The notes below the pieces were generated by a model that was not told the DNA's origin, ran no database searches, and saw only the letters and a list, made by a program, of their open reading frames with translations. A DNA stretch of 64,000 nt, from NCBI GenBank assembly GCA_017355425.1, contig CP070233.1, positions 1,398,501 to 1,462,500 on the forward strand, in the 5' to 3' direction. Shown here one piece after another: positions 7,723 to 16,983 of this stretch (position 1 is the first letter of the stretch; every line of letters begins with the position of its first letter). The stretch is from Dolichospermum sp. DET69. GTDB lineage: Bacteria; Cyanobacteriota; Cyanobacteriia; Cyanobacteriales; Nostocaceae. The position numbers were made by a program, and so were the translations under genes.

Positions 7723-8664
7723 TTATTTGAAAAAATCTTCTATAGAAGTTGCTAAGAATTTTATTATTAAAATATGCGTAGTTCTATCTATCACTTGGTT
7801 CATATCACAGGACAGCAGACAATTAATAAAAAAAGTGTCTGGCTTTTTGAGAAGATTTGGGTTTATTGCCTTTAAACAGTTATAACCATAAAAATCTACC
7901 ATACAATCTGAAAAATATTGGTCTTGAAAAATAAACTTACCACCAGGTAAGAGACTCATAAACTTTTGCTTTACTAAATAAGACTTATATTGACTACGAA
8001 GCCAAGCCAAACCTTTAAAAGAGAAATTGAGGTTAATTAGTTCACAAGTAGTCCTAGCAATCATTAAGAGTTGTTGTAAAAATTGCTCAGTATTATCATT
8101 GTTTTGTTGATTAATTAGGCAGTTTCCTAAGTGAGCAGCATAATAGTTTATACCAGCACTTTTCAAGGAAACTAAGCTATCATATAACAAAACATTATGA
8201 ATAGCACATACCATTACACTAGGAAATTGGTGAGTTCTATGCCAGTAAGCTTCACCATAATTTTTCATATCTTCTTCCAGACATAAAGGGCAAAATCTTA
8301 AAAATTTTAAGTTATCTGTTGAATTTAAAGCTACCTTAGCTACCTGAAAAATTGACTGATTAACTTGTTTCTTCATTACATCTTTCAGCAACCAAGCTTC
8401 GTTTTGTGTAAGGAAAGTTGTATAAAAAGGATATAATGTATGACCTTGAATAATATTCTCTATAGTAATACTTGTTCCAAAAGGTAAAATTTTAATTAGT
8501 TTATTTAAGTTATTTGGTAAAATCAGTCTTCCTTTTTGTAAAGATGATTGGAACAATTCCAAATGTGATTGCCTAAAACTTTTATTACCACTTCTAATAT
8601 GATATCTAGCCAAACCACTATATAAAAGCTCATCAGGATAAAGTTTAGGAAAAAAACTTAGCAT
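7723..8664 (-). CDS. tniQ: TniQ, target-selector adaptor of the CAST
   Basis: TniQ links the Cascade/crRNA complex to TnsC. The 313-aa protein has the TniQ N-terminus (FFPKLYPDELLYSGLARYHI) and a zinc-binding motif, CPLC at residues 125-128 with C153 and H156 in VCAIHN. It is short compared with TnsD proteins, as expected for Cascade-associated TniQ. It starts at ATG 8664, 5 bp after the tnsC stop, so it is cotranscribed with tnsABC. Its N-terminus is close to that of the partial tnsD at 1-165, suggesting duplication and division of labour. Which of the two serves Cascade is inferred from position and length. Confidence 0.92.
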   Translation of the reverse strand: MLSFFPKLYPDELLYSGLARYHIRSGNKSFRQSHLELFQSSLQKGRLILPNNLNKLIKILPFGTSITIENIIQGHTLYPFYTTFLTQNEAWLLKDVMKKQVNQSIFQVAKVALNSTDNLKFLRFCPLCLEEDMKNYGEAYWHRTHQFPSVMVCAIHNVLLYDSLVSLKSAGINYYAAHLGNCLINQQNNDNTEQFLQQLLMIARTTCELINLNFSFKGLAWLRSQYKSYLVKQKFMSLLPGGKFIFQDQYFSDCMVDFYGYNCLKAINPNLLKKPDTFFINCLLSCDMNQVIDRTTHILIIKFLATSIEDFFK

Positions 8665-8669
8665 ATAAT

Positions 8670-10346
8670 TTAATAGGTTTTAATAAAATCCTGTACTGGA
8701 TCTTTGATAATTCCTAATGATTTCAAATCTTCATAGGCAGAAGTTTGATCTTTCTTAGCTTTCTCAACAATTTGCCGCATATCATCGGTTTGATATTTTG
8801 GTTTTACCTTGGTCTTGGATGTGGTTGTTTTAGTAGGACTTACCTGAGACTGTCCACCACTTAAAGCAAGAGTATACGCTTTCTTGACTAATGATGTAAT
8901 ATCTTCATCATCTTCATTAGATGCAACAACTATCTCAGCACACTCTTTAGCTGTAGATGCTTCCACATCCAAGTTTAAAAGTTCAATAATTACATAATTA
9001 AGCTTAGGTGAAACAGTATTACCTTGTTTTTTTCTGGCTAATCTGCGAATTTCTTTTAAGTCTCTTCCTTCTAAATTAGATAAACATTGTTTATAGTATT
9101 CTGTCGTATCTAAAGGAGCGATATCTTTATATTTAAGCATCCACTCTTGATCACCTGATCTGATAGCGTCCAACATCGGTTTGACTAAATATAGTCCATC
9201 TTTAGCAGCTTGTCGAATTAAGTCAACAGTAATTTTTTCGTCACCACCTAGTGAAATAGCTCTCCATTGAACCATCTTATAAAGTTTGATAGCAATATCA
9301 ATAATACCTTGAGATTCAGAGTAAAAATATTTATTTATTTCATTAGAGAATGATACAGAAGTTTTTGTCCATTGGTATTCCCATATTCCTTCCATGAAGA
9401 AATCCCATTCATCGTCTTGCAACATTCTATCCCAAATTACGCTTCCTTCCCCAGTTCCTCGTCTAGCATTGCGGAAGTTGCCTTGTAAAATTGGAAAAGC
9501 TTCATTTGTTCCTACCCGAATTACTGGAACTCCTATAGTGTTATCCATTTTAACTAAAAAATTCAATAAATCATCTTTATTCCTTCTAGCATTAACTAAA
9601 TTTTGCATTTCATCTATAACCAAAACCCCTAAGTTGTGAGTATGAGAAATTTGGGCAACTTGAGCCAGCATATAATCTTCTGAGTTACCTCTAGAACCAA
9701 ATTTTTTGAAGTAATTAGTACCCAAAAGTCTGTCAATAGCAAGAAAAATATCAACACATAAACCTTTCAAAGAACCTGCGTGGGGACAATCAACTTTTAG
9801 CCAAACAATCTGAAAAGTGCTTTGTTCTGGGTGGAGAATAACCTGGGGATATAAAGCAAGAATATTCAGGAGATTAGTTGATTTCCCCATACCTGATGGT
9901 CCAATCAATGTCAACCCTGATGCAGAAGTAGGAACATCAACATAATTATCTAATGTTTTACCACCACCATCTTTTATAGCATCATAAATTTGTCTTGATC
10001 TACGAGCATAATCTGGTTTTAAAATGTTTCGAGCTAAGTAGCCTTGCATGATTAAAACACAAATTACTTTCTGTAGTTCGACTGTTTTATTTTGTGGATC
10101 AAAATATCTGGATAATCTTTCAATACAATGAAACCTATATTGAGCCTCTATTTCTCTTTCAGCAGGGTTATAATCAGGCGATTTTATAACTCTATCAACA
10201 AACTCTTCTTTTGATAGAATGGGAGGTAGTGCCTGAATTAATGGGTTGCTATTATATTCAGGTAACTGATGATCGTTGTATTTAGCAAGAGCAGCCCATT
10301 CACCATTGGGGATTTCTACCCATTTAAAATCATTCTTTCTTTCCAC
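8670..10346 (-). CDS. tnsC: TnsC, AAA+ ATPase regulator of transposition
   Basis: TnsC connects target selectors to the TnsAB transposase and controls its activation through ATP. The 558-aa protein has a Walker A motif GPSGMGKST (residues 149-157), Walker B VLVIDE (241-246), and the TnsC-like GVPVIRVGTNEA sensor region. The long C-terminal tail (about residues 440-558, charged, with a KTTTSKTKVKPK stretch) is where TnsC contacts TnsA/TnsB in Tn7. It uses GTG at 10344-10346 and overlaps the tnsB 3' end by 17 bp, indicating coupled translation. Confidence 0.95.
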   Translation of the reverse strand: MERKNDFKWVEIPNGEWAALAKYNDHQLPEYNSNPLIQALPPILSKEEFVDRVIKSPDYNPAEREIEAQYRFHCIERLSRYFDPQNKTVELQKVICVLIMQGYLARNILKPDYARRSRQIYDAIKDGGGKTLDNYVDVPTSASGLTLIGPSGMGKSTNLLNILALYPQVILHPEQSTFQIVWLKVDCPHAGSLKGLCVDIFLAIDRLLGTNYFKKFGSRGNSEDYMLAQVAQISHTHNLGVLVIDEMQNLVNARRNKDDLLNFLVKMDNTIGVPVIRVGTNEAFPILQGNFRNARRGTGEGSVIWDRMLQDDEWDFFMEGIWEYQWTKTSVSFSNEINKYFYSESQGIIDIAIKLYKMVQWRAISLGGDEKITVDLIRQAAKDGLYLVKPMLDAIRSGDQEWMLKYKDIAPLDTTEYYKQCLSNLEGRDLKEIRRLARKKQGNTVSPKLNYVIIELLNLDVEASTAKECAEIVVASNEDDEDITSLVKKAYTLALSGGQSQVSPTKTTTSKTKVKPKYQTDDMRQIVEKAKKDQTSAYEDLKSLGIIKDPVQDFIKTY

Positions 10347-12567
10347 GTTTGCGCTCCAGTCGTTTTTGTTTGAGAATATCTAGATGGTTGGGTTGTAATG
10401 ACTGAGGCTGTTCAGTATCTTCAATTTTTGTCTCTATAACCTCTATAGGCTCTATGGTATTTGGAGTTTCTACTTTTGCTAGTTCAAAACTCTCACTTTC
10501 ACGGCGTTTAGTTTTTTCAAAATTTCTATTATCTCTAATTTTCGCTACTTTTTTACTAGCACTAATCTTATCATCTTGAACTTCCTCCGTCATCGCCTCA
10601 GCTTTTTTAACCACATTTTCTATATTAGCAAATAGATCAACTTCTTCTTGCAATTCTTTACCTTTATTTTTCTGATTTTGTAATTTTTCGTAATCAAACA
10701 AATATTCAATATCATGCAAATTTTTATTTATATATCTTGCTTCAGGATCTATGAGGTAACACTTTTCAAAATCTCTGCCATCGGGGGAACGTAGATAAAT
10801 ATAATCGAGATTTCTGATATCATAAGAAATTTCTAAAAATTTATCTGTTTTAGAAAGTAAATTACTTCTAGCTTTCTCGAACCAATATTCTTTCTTAGCT
10901 TTTTCACAGGTATAGTACATTCCTTTAAATTTAATTCCACGAGCAGTGATAGTTGCCCTATCCACTGGCATAAGATTTAGTTTGATAATATCTTCAGGAA
11001 ATGTTCTAAGTCTACCAGAACGATTGGCAATTCCCCATTTCCATAACTCTCTAGGTATGGGAGTGACATCATCTGCAATCATCATCTCATCTCTATCATA
11101 CTTCTCTAAGAAATGATGATTGTTGTGGTAAAGAATTAAATTAATAACAATTTCAGTAAATTGATTGATATCTAATCTGCTATCTAAACGATAGTCATGC
11201 CCTCCTCTTTGCCTAAAATCTGTATCTATATAACCAGGAACAAATGGCTTAACATACCCATGAATAATACGAAAATGCCTTTCGACTAATCCCTTCAAAT
11301 CTGCTCGATAAGGAGCAGCATTTTCTATGCGAACATTAAGATTTGGAATTAATGTTTCTACTTTCATTCCTGCAAGTTCACCTCTGTCACCCAAAATTGC
11401 ATCTGGAATGTGTTGACACAACCATTCTTCTTCTGTAATTTCTATACCGTATTCTTGACAGAACTTCACTTTATTTGTAGCAGCATTAGCTAGAGCCATC
11501 ATTGCTCCTGTCCAAGATGGTCCTTCTAACCCAACATAAATACCTGTGATCATCCGACTGAAAACGTCAATAATTACATAAATAATTGGTCTACCAATAA
11601 TCCAATTACGATTGTATTGAGAAACTAGGTATACATCAGCTATAGTGGCATCAATTTGGTATCGAGAACCTGGTCCGATAGTTTCCATTTGGGATGTTCC
11701 CAGAATAGCTCTATGTTCTAGATCATACTTTTTAGCTCCCTTTCGAGAAATTATTGTCTTCCTAATATCTGTCTGTTCTACTTCGTACCAGTATTTGAAT
11801 TGAGTAAATGTGGGTCTTTGCTCTGGTGAAATTAAAATACTTCTTCTAACACCATTCTCATCAAAAATAATTTCTTCCGCATAATATTCTTTTATCATTA
11901 GGTTATAAGCCGTAGTCAGAAAATTTTGCTTTGGGTTATTATAGAATTTAGATATGGCAAACCTAAATACTTTTTTATCATCTTCAGTTATATTTATTCC
12001 CGAACCTATTTCAGAAATATGCGCGTATTTTCTTGGTCTACCTCTTTTTTTATCTCCCGAAGCTTTAAGTTTACCCTTGCCACCTGAATTAACATAGTCA
12101 GGTAAAAGAGCATTTTTATTTTTACCTCTTTGCCAAAACTTTCTCAAATATTTATAAACTGTTTTTTCAGTTAGTCTTTCCTCCTGCTTCTGTTTAGTAT
12201 ATTGATTAATAATATTTTTTATAAGAGAACCACGTTTATCTCGATAGTATATTTCTGGTTCTTGAATAACTAAGGTTGAGATTATATTCCATGCTTTATC
12301 TCTAATTTCTTTTTCTTTATCTGATAAATCTTCATCTCTTACTATTCTTGCCCAAGGATCTGATTTGAGTTTTAAAGCTCGACCATCATGAATAGCTTCT
12401 ATTGTCGCTGTAATATTTTTAGGCTCAGGAAATCCTTTATCAGCATTGATATCAAGAACAAAGGCAATTATGTACCCTTCATCAATCCAGATAATTCTCT
12501 CTATCAAGTTTTCACTAGATTCGTTAGTCCATTCTATTAAATCGTTGACAAATAAATTGCTATCCAT
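10330..12567 (-). CDS. tnsB: TnsB, DDE transposase
   Basis: TnsB binds the transposon ends and joins the 3' ends to target DNA. The 745-aa protein has an N-terminal helix-turn-helix part, a basic GDKKRGRPRKYA segment (about residues 171-182) and an integrase-like core: D306 in YQIDAT, D394 in ILGDRG and E429 in KGLVERHF (numbering from the ATG). The C-terminal third is highly charged, suited to TnsC contact. ATG 12565-12567 is preferred over an upstream TTG two codons earlier; there is no clear Shine-Dalgarno. TnsA and TnsB are separate here rather than fused. Confidence 0.95.
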   Translation of the reverse strand: MDSNLFVNDLIEWTNESSENLIERIIWIDEGYIIAFVLDINADKGFPEPKNITATIEAIHDGRALKLKSDPWARIVRDEDLSDKEKEIRDKAWNIISTLVIQEPEIYYRDKRGSLIKNIINQYTKQKQEERLTEKTVYKYLRKFWQRGKNKNALLPDYVNSGGKGKLKASGDKKRGRPRKYAHISEIGSGINITEDDKKVFRFAISKFYNNPKQNFLTTAYNLMIKEYYAEEIIFDENGVRRSILISPEQRPTFTQFKYWYEVEQTDIRKTIISRKGAKKYDLEHRAILGTSQMETIGPGSRYQIDATIADVYLVSQYNRNWIIGRPIIYVIIDVFSRMITGIYVGLEGPSWTGAMMALANAATNKVKFCQEYGIEITEEEWLCQHIPDAILGDRGELAGMKVETLIPNLNVRIENAAPYRADLKGLVERHFRIIHGYVKPFVPGYIDTDFRQRGGHDYRLDSRLDINQFTEIVINLILYHNNHHFLEKYDRDEMMIADDVTPIPRELWKWGIANRSGRLRTFPEDIIKLNLMPVDRATITARGIKFKGMYYTCEKAKKEYWFEKARSNLLSKTDKFLEISYDIRNLDYIYLRSPDGRDFEKCYLIDPEARYINKNLHDIEYLFDYEKLQNQKNKGKELQEEVDLFANIENVVKKAEAMTEEVQDDKISASKKVAKIRDNRNFEKTKRRESESFELAKVETPNTIEPIEVIETKIEDTEQPQSLQPNHLDILKQKRLERKRGKKE

Positions 12568-12582
12568 AATCAATGATAAAAT

Positions 12583-13401
12583 CTAAAAAACAATTTTTTG
12601 GATTACTGTGGTAGAAGGACAGCTAGAAATTTTAGTCCCTAACATATCCATAAGTATTTCTTTTCTAGCAATCAGATGCTTAAAAATATAAAGTGATGTA
12701 CCAGATTCTAAATTCATCTCTTTGTCTAAGCTAGTGGTTACTCGATTGATAGTAGTATCACTTTCTTGAAGCCTTGATTTTAAAATTTGTGCAATATCGC
12801 GCAGTTCTTCAATATTTATTTCATTAGTGGCTTCTAATTTATAAGCAGAATGTACCCACTCAACATTTTCTGCTAAAAGCCTTGGGATTTCTTTCTCAGT
12901 GATTATTCCCCAGTCAATATCTTTAGCAGCATAATAACGTCTTTCTAACTCGAATTTATTAGCGACAGATGTGCTGCTTATATCTTTTACTTGCTTGACA
13001 GTTCTGGCCTTTTGTACATTTTTTCCATTTTCCTTCACAGACAGCATAAAGTCAGTGGTTAAAATGTAGGGAGTATCACTATTGGGATCTTTGGGGTACT
13101 TGAATCCCATATCTTCTGCAATACTCATTATAAGATCAAGATCGAGTAGTGGAAATTGCTCTCTTGTATCTATTACGACATCTGACCACTCGAAGACATA
13201 AAACATCCGCCTCTCGTGATCAGATAAAAGATGATGTTCACGATTAGTTTTCCAGCCGGGTGGCCTAGAAACCCTACCTTTTGAGGGAAAATCCTGTATC
13301 TTGATCCAGGGTTGATAATTGCTGCCACTACCCTGACCACGACCTTCCTTTATGTAACGTTCAAATTTATCTTGTGTCCAGTCTCGCCTACTCCTACCCA
13401 C
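12583..13401 (-). CDS. tnsA: TnsA, endonuclease subunit cutting the transposon 5' ends
   Basis: TnsA nicks the 5' ends of the element so that, with TnsB, it moves by cut-and-paste. The 272-aa protein starts like other TnsA (GRSRRDWTQDKFERYIKEGR) and carries restriction-enzyme-like residues E63 (SDHERR), D117 (TTDFML) and a QVK triplet (Q137/K139), closely matching E63, D114, Q130 and K132 of Tn7 TnsA. GTG 13399-13401 is chosen because AAAGGAGA (13409-13416) lies 7 nt upstream. A longer frame from TTG 13455 would run into the transposon-end repeats and add nothing conserved. The protein seems catalytically intact. Confidence 0.95.
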   Translation of the reverse strand: MGRSRRDWTQDKFERYIKEGRGQGSGSNYQPWIKIQDFPSKGRVSRPPGWKTNREHHLLSDHERRMFYVFEWSDVVIDTREQFPLLDLDLIMSIAEDMGFKYPKDPNSDTPYILTTDFMLSVKENGKNVQKARTVKQVKDISSTSVANKFELERRYYAAKDIDWGIITEKEIPRLLAENVEWVHSAYKLEATNEINIEELRDIAQILKSRLQESDTTINRVTTSLDKEMNLESGTSLYIFKHLIARKEILMDMLGTKISSCPSTTVIQKIVF

Positions 13402-13408
13402 AAAAAAT

Positions 13409-13416
13409 TCTCCTTT
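13409..13416 (-). promoter_or_regulatory. Ribosome binding site that sets the tnsA start
   Basis: AAAGGAGA on the minus strand, 7 nt before GTG 13401. It supports a tnsA start outside the TnsB-type repeats rather than the longer TTG frame. Confidence 0.8.
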
Positions 13417-13452
13417 GGATGATTGGTAGATACACCCATAGGAGAAATTGTA

Positions 13453-13513
13453 CAACTTTTTTATTTATTTTCCAACTTTTTTATTTGTTTTCCAACTTTT
13501 TTATTCCTCCACA
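13453..13513. repeat. Transposon end with three TnsB-type repeats and terminal ACA
   Basis: CAACTTTTTTATTT begins at 13453, 13473 and 13493, exactly 20 bp apart; the third copy ends ATTC. The element then ends in CTCCACA at 13513, that is TGTGGAG when read from the outside in. Regularly spaced repeats next to a TGT terminus are the layout of Tn7-family ends. The tnsA promoter must overlap or lie between these sites and 13416, which could allow autorepression by TnsB (inference). Confidence 0.85.
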
Positions 13514-13518
13514 TTTGC
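13514..13518. other. Probable 5-bp target-site duplication at attTn7
   Basis: TTTGC directly follows the terminal ACA. Its centre (13516) is 24 bp from the glmS stop codon (TAA, complement of 13540-13542), where Tn7 inserts. The second copy should lie beyond the distal transposon end, outside the window. Confidence 0.7.
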
Positions 13519-13539
13519 AATACGCCCCTACTAGGTTCA

Positions 13540-15435
13540 TTATTCAACTGTTACAGATTTCGCCAAATTCCTTGGTTGATCTACATCCAAACCCCGCCGC
13601 GCCGCAATATGATAAGCTAACAATTGCAACGGGATAACTGTAAGAATTGGTGAAAGAATTTCCTCCACTTCCGAAACCGGAATTAAATCATTAAAGATTT
13701 CTGCCGCTTCACCATCTTTAACAGAAGTTACCCCAATTAATCGAGAATCTCTAGCTTTTGCTTCTTGGGCATTGGAAATTACCTTTTCATATACATTACC
13801 AGGAACCGCGATCGCTACAACTGGAACTTTAGTATCTAACAACGCAATTGGACCATGTTTCATTTCTCCCGCAGGATATCCTTCCGCATGAATATAACTA
13901 ATTTCTTTTAACTTCAAAGCCCCTTCCAACGCAATTGGAAAATTAATTCCTCTACCAATAAAGATAAAATCTTTCGTTTCTGCAAAATCATGTACTAAAT
14001 GCTCAATATAAAGTTCTTGAGTTTCCAAAATTGCTTCAATTTCTCCTGGTAGCTGACGTAAACCCGTGAGAATTTCCTCGAATCTTAATGCACTAATTGC
14101 CTGACGACGATAAGCCAAATCTAACGCCAAAGCGTAAAACGCCATCAATTGTGCCACAAAAGTTTTCGTTGCAGCCACACCAATTTCAATTCCCCCATGG
14201 GTATTGATAATATTTGCAACCATATTCCCCAAACTACTTTCTGGACGATTAGTAATCCCCAAAAGTCGCGCTTGATACTTAGCTTCCTTACCTTGACGGC
14301 GTTCTTTTTCCATAGACAAAGCTGCTAAAGTATCAGCAGTTTCCCCAGATTGAGTTACGCCAATAGTCAGAGTATTAGCCGTTAGCGGTGATGGGGCATA
14401 GCGAAATTCTGAAGCATATTGTACTTGTGTAGGAATTCCTGCCAATTGTTCTAATAAGTATTTACCCACTAATGCAGCGTGCCAACTTGTACCACAAGCC
14501 ACAATTTGAACTTGTTCTAAATCTGCGTAAAATTCCGCTGGTAAATCTAATTTTACTGGTGATTCAGGAGTGATTTGGGCGTTCTCTCCTGTCGGGAAAT
14601 AAGCCTCCAAACAATCCCGTACCACTCCCGGTTGCTCATAGATTTCCTTGAGCATAAAATGTTTGAATCCCTGTTTTTCCACCATAATGGGATTCCAGTT
14701 CAGGGTGCGGGGATGCTTTTTCAAGCGATGTCCAGCAAAGTTATACACTTCCACGCCTAAAGGAGTCAAACGGGCAATTTCGCCGTTTTCTAGGGACAAT
14801 ACAGCGCGGGTATAAGGGGCAATTGCCGGGGTATCAGAAGCACAGAAAAACTCACCCTGTCCAAAACCAATGACTAAAGGAGCTTGTTGGCGGACTACAA
14901 TCAACTCATCAGGGAAGTCAGCAGAAATAGCAGCAATTGCATAAGCTCCCTGCAACTTACTTGCAGCATCCTGCACCGCATCTAAAAACATTGAAGGGGA
15001 AGCAAGATTTTCAGAAGTATGCTTTAAACATTCAGCAATTAAATGGGGAATTACCTCTGTATCGGTTTCCGAACGGAATTCATGTCCTAGCGCCTTCAGG
15101 TGTTCCCGCAACTCTCGATAATTCTCAATAATCCCATTTTGCACCACCGCTATCCGCAACGCCGTATCTAGATGAGGATGGGCATTATACTCTTCAGGTT
15201 TACCATGAGTTGCCCAGCGCGTGTGGCCAATCCCTATTTGGGCAGGATTTTCGATTTGTGCCAGTTTAGAACGCAGGTTAAGCAATTTGCCCTTAGCCCG
15301 CACACAATGCACGTCACCTTCCAAAATGGTGGCAATTCCTGCCGAATCGTAACCTCTATATTCTAGTTTTTCTAGTCCAGCCAGTAAAATATCTGTCGCT
15401 GCCTGAGTTCCTATATATCCAACTATTCCACACAT
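13540..15435 (-). CDS. glmS: Glutamine-fructose-6-phosphate aminotransferase (isomerizing)
   Basis: GlmS makes glucosamine-6-phosphate from fructose-6-phosphate and glutamine, the first step towards UDP-GlcNAc for peptidoglycan. The 631-aa protein starts MCGIVGYIGTQAATDILLAG with the catalytic Cys2 of the glutamine amidotransferase domain, followed by two SIS domains (CGTSWHAALVGKYLLEQLAG; FIGRGINFPIALEGALKLKE) and the conserved LDVDQPRNLAKSVTVE C-terminus. That C-terminal coding sequence is the TnsD binding site in Tn7, and the transposon lies just downstream without touching the gene. The gene is intact. Its downstream terminator-like palindrome appears split by the insertion. Confidence 0.98.
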   Translation of the reverse strand: MCGIVGYIGTQAATDILLAGLEKLEYRGYDSAGIATILEGDVHCVRAKGKLLNLRSKLAQIENPAQIGIGHTRWATHGKPEEYNAHPHLDTALRIAVVQNGIIENYRELREHLKALGHEFRSETDTEVIPHLIAECLKHTSENLASPSMFLDAVQDAASKLQGAYAIAAISADFPDELIVVRQQAPLVIGFGQGEFFCASDTPAIAPYTRAVLSLENGEIARLTPLGVEVYNFAGHRLKKHPRTLNWNPIMVEKQGFKHFMLKEIYEQPGVVRDCLEAYFPTGENAQITPESPVKLDLPAEFYADLEQVQIVACGTSWHAALVGKYLLEQLAGIPTQVQYASEFRYAPSPLTANTLTIGVTQSGETADTLAALSMEKERRQGKEAKYQARLLGITNRPESSLGNMVANIINTHGGIEIGVAATKTFVAQLMAFYALALDLAYRRQAISALRFEEILTGLRQLPGEIEAILETQELYIEHLVHDFAETKDFIFIGRGINFPIALEGALKLKEISYIHAEGYPAGEMKHGPIALLDTKVPVVAIAVPGNVYEKVISNAQEAKARDSRLIGVTSVKDGEAAEIFNDLIPVSEVEEILSPILTVIPLQLLAYHIAARRGLDVDQPRNLAKSVTVE

Positions 15436-15520
15436 TGCTTAAACTACTCCGGTTTCAGGATGATTAAATTTTAAGTATAGTTGCTGGGATAGATCAGCCA
15501 CTTTAGCAAATAAAAGCAGA

Positions 15521-15626
15521 TTAGTCATTAGTCATTAGTCATTAGTCATTAGTCATTAGTCATTAGTTATTAGTCATTAGTCATTAGTCATTAGTCATTA
15601 GTCATTAGTCATTAGTCATTAGTTAT
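15521..15626. repeat. Heptamer tandem repeat (TCATTAG)n, STRR type
   Basis: About fifteen uninterrupted or near-perfect copies of a 7-bp unit between glmS and psaC, with two TTATTAG variants. Such short tandemly repeated sequences are common in heterocystous cyanobacteria. Any open frame through it is not a gene. Confidence 0.9.
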
Positions 15627-15851
15627 TGGGTAACTTCTTTCTTCTTCCTTCGTGTTCTTCGTTCCTATATCCCTCCGGTCCCGTCAGGGATACGTGGTTT
15701 ATTAACTCCTGACTCGGTGACTCCTGTAGGGGCGTATTGCAATACGCCTCTACTGACTCCTTACACAAAAATGCTGAGGAATGAGGGAAGAATCTGAATG
15801 TTTCTCCCATTTTCATTCCTCAGCACTAAACTACCCAGAATTTAGGAATTC
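15627..15851. repeat. Dispersed repeats upstream of glmS / downstream of psaC
   Basis: Contains a TTCTTCCTTCGTGTTCTTCG block also present near 43775 and 62797, and an intact palindrome GTAGGGGCGTATTGCAATAC (15726 onward, continuing to 15753). The right half of the same palindrome is found next to the transposon at 13515-13531. A frame of 65 codons here is a repeat artefact. Confidence 0.7.
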
Positions 15852-16600
<749 letters not shown>

Positions 16601-16951
16601 ATGGAGCTAAATTCTTTACCAACTGAGATAATTTTGACACATCCCCATCAGTCTCTGGGTAAATTGCAACTTGATTGGACACCTCAACCGGGAAACTATC
16701 TTGATTTTGACGGACAAACCTACGCAGTCTTAGAGCGTTGCCATAGATATCAGCTTAAAGGAGGACGCTATAGTTTACACAATATCGCTATTTATGTACA
16801 AAAGGCCCAAAGACCAGAAGAGCAAAGTTTAGTAGAGGGACGTTGGGTGATTGGTGATGCTACCTGCAACTATAATGCTCTTTCAGAAATTATTCGTTGT
16901 GCAGTTAACCCAGAGGGCCCCTGTAATACTTGCCGTTTCTATGAAAATTAG
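16601..16951 (+). CDS. DUF6464 family protein, function unknown
   Basis: A 116-aa soluble protein of a cyanobacterial family. Visible features are a beta-rich N-terminal half (DWTPQPGNYLDFDGQTYAVL) and a cysteine cluster at the C-terminus (CNYNALSEIIRCAVNPEGPC, then NTCRFYEN), which could bind metal. It starts at ATG 16601 with no evident ribosome binding site. It converges on fmt. No function is proposed. Confidence 0.75.
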   Translation: MELNSLPTEIILTHPHQSLGKLQLDWTPQPGNYLDFDGQTYAVLERCHRYQLKGGRYSLHNIAIYVQKAQRPEEQSLVEGRWVIGDATCNYNALSEIIRCAVNPEGPCNTCRFYEN

Positions 16952-16983
16952 GGAACAGAGGTAGGGAGCAGGGGGAAATATGA

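Larger units (their letters stand above)
1..13513 (-). mobile_element. Tn7-like type I-B CRISPR-associated transposon (CAST), glmS-proximal portion
   Basis: All core CAST parts lie on one strand in one block: tnsA, tnsB, tnsC and tniQ, then cas6, cas8, cas7 and cas5, then a short CRISPR array, with a second TniQ-family gene at the far left. The right boundary is the ACA at 13511-13513, preceded by three 20-bp-spaced repeats and followed by the glmS 3' region at attTn7 distance. The distal end is outside the window, so total size and cargo are unknown. No cas3, cas1 or cas2 is present, as expected for a guide-only Cascade used for transposition. The family (type I-B CASTs with two TniQ/TnsD proteins in cyanobacteria) is known. 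Subgroup assignment was not verified. Confidence 0.93.

Noticed and set aside
13402..13455. Longer tnsA frame from TTG 13455
   Set aside because: It overlaps the TnsB-type repeats and has no ribosome binding site; GTG 13401 has AAAGGAGA upstream and begins at the conserved TnsA N-terminus.
15619..15816. 65-codon frame on the minus strand
   Set aside because: Made of dispersed repeats and part of the heptamer tract.
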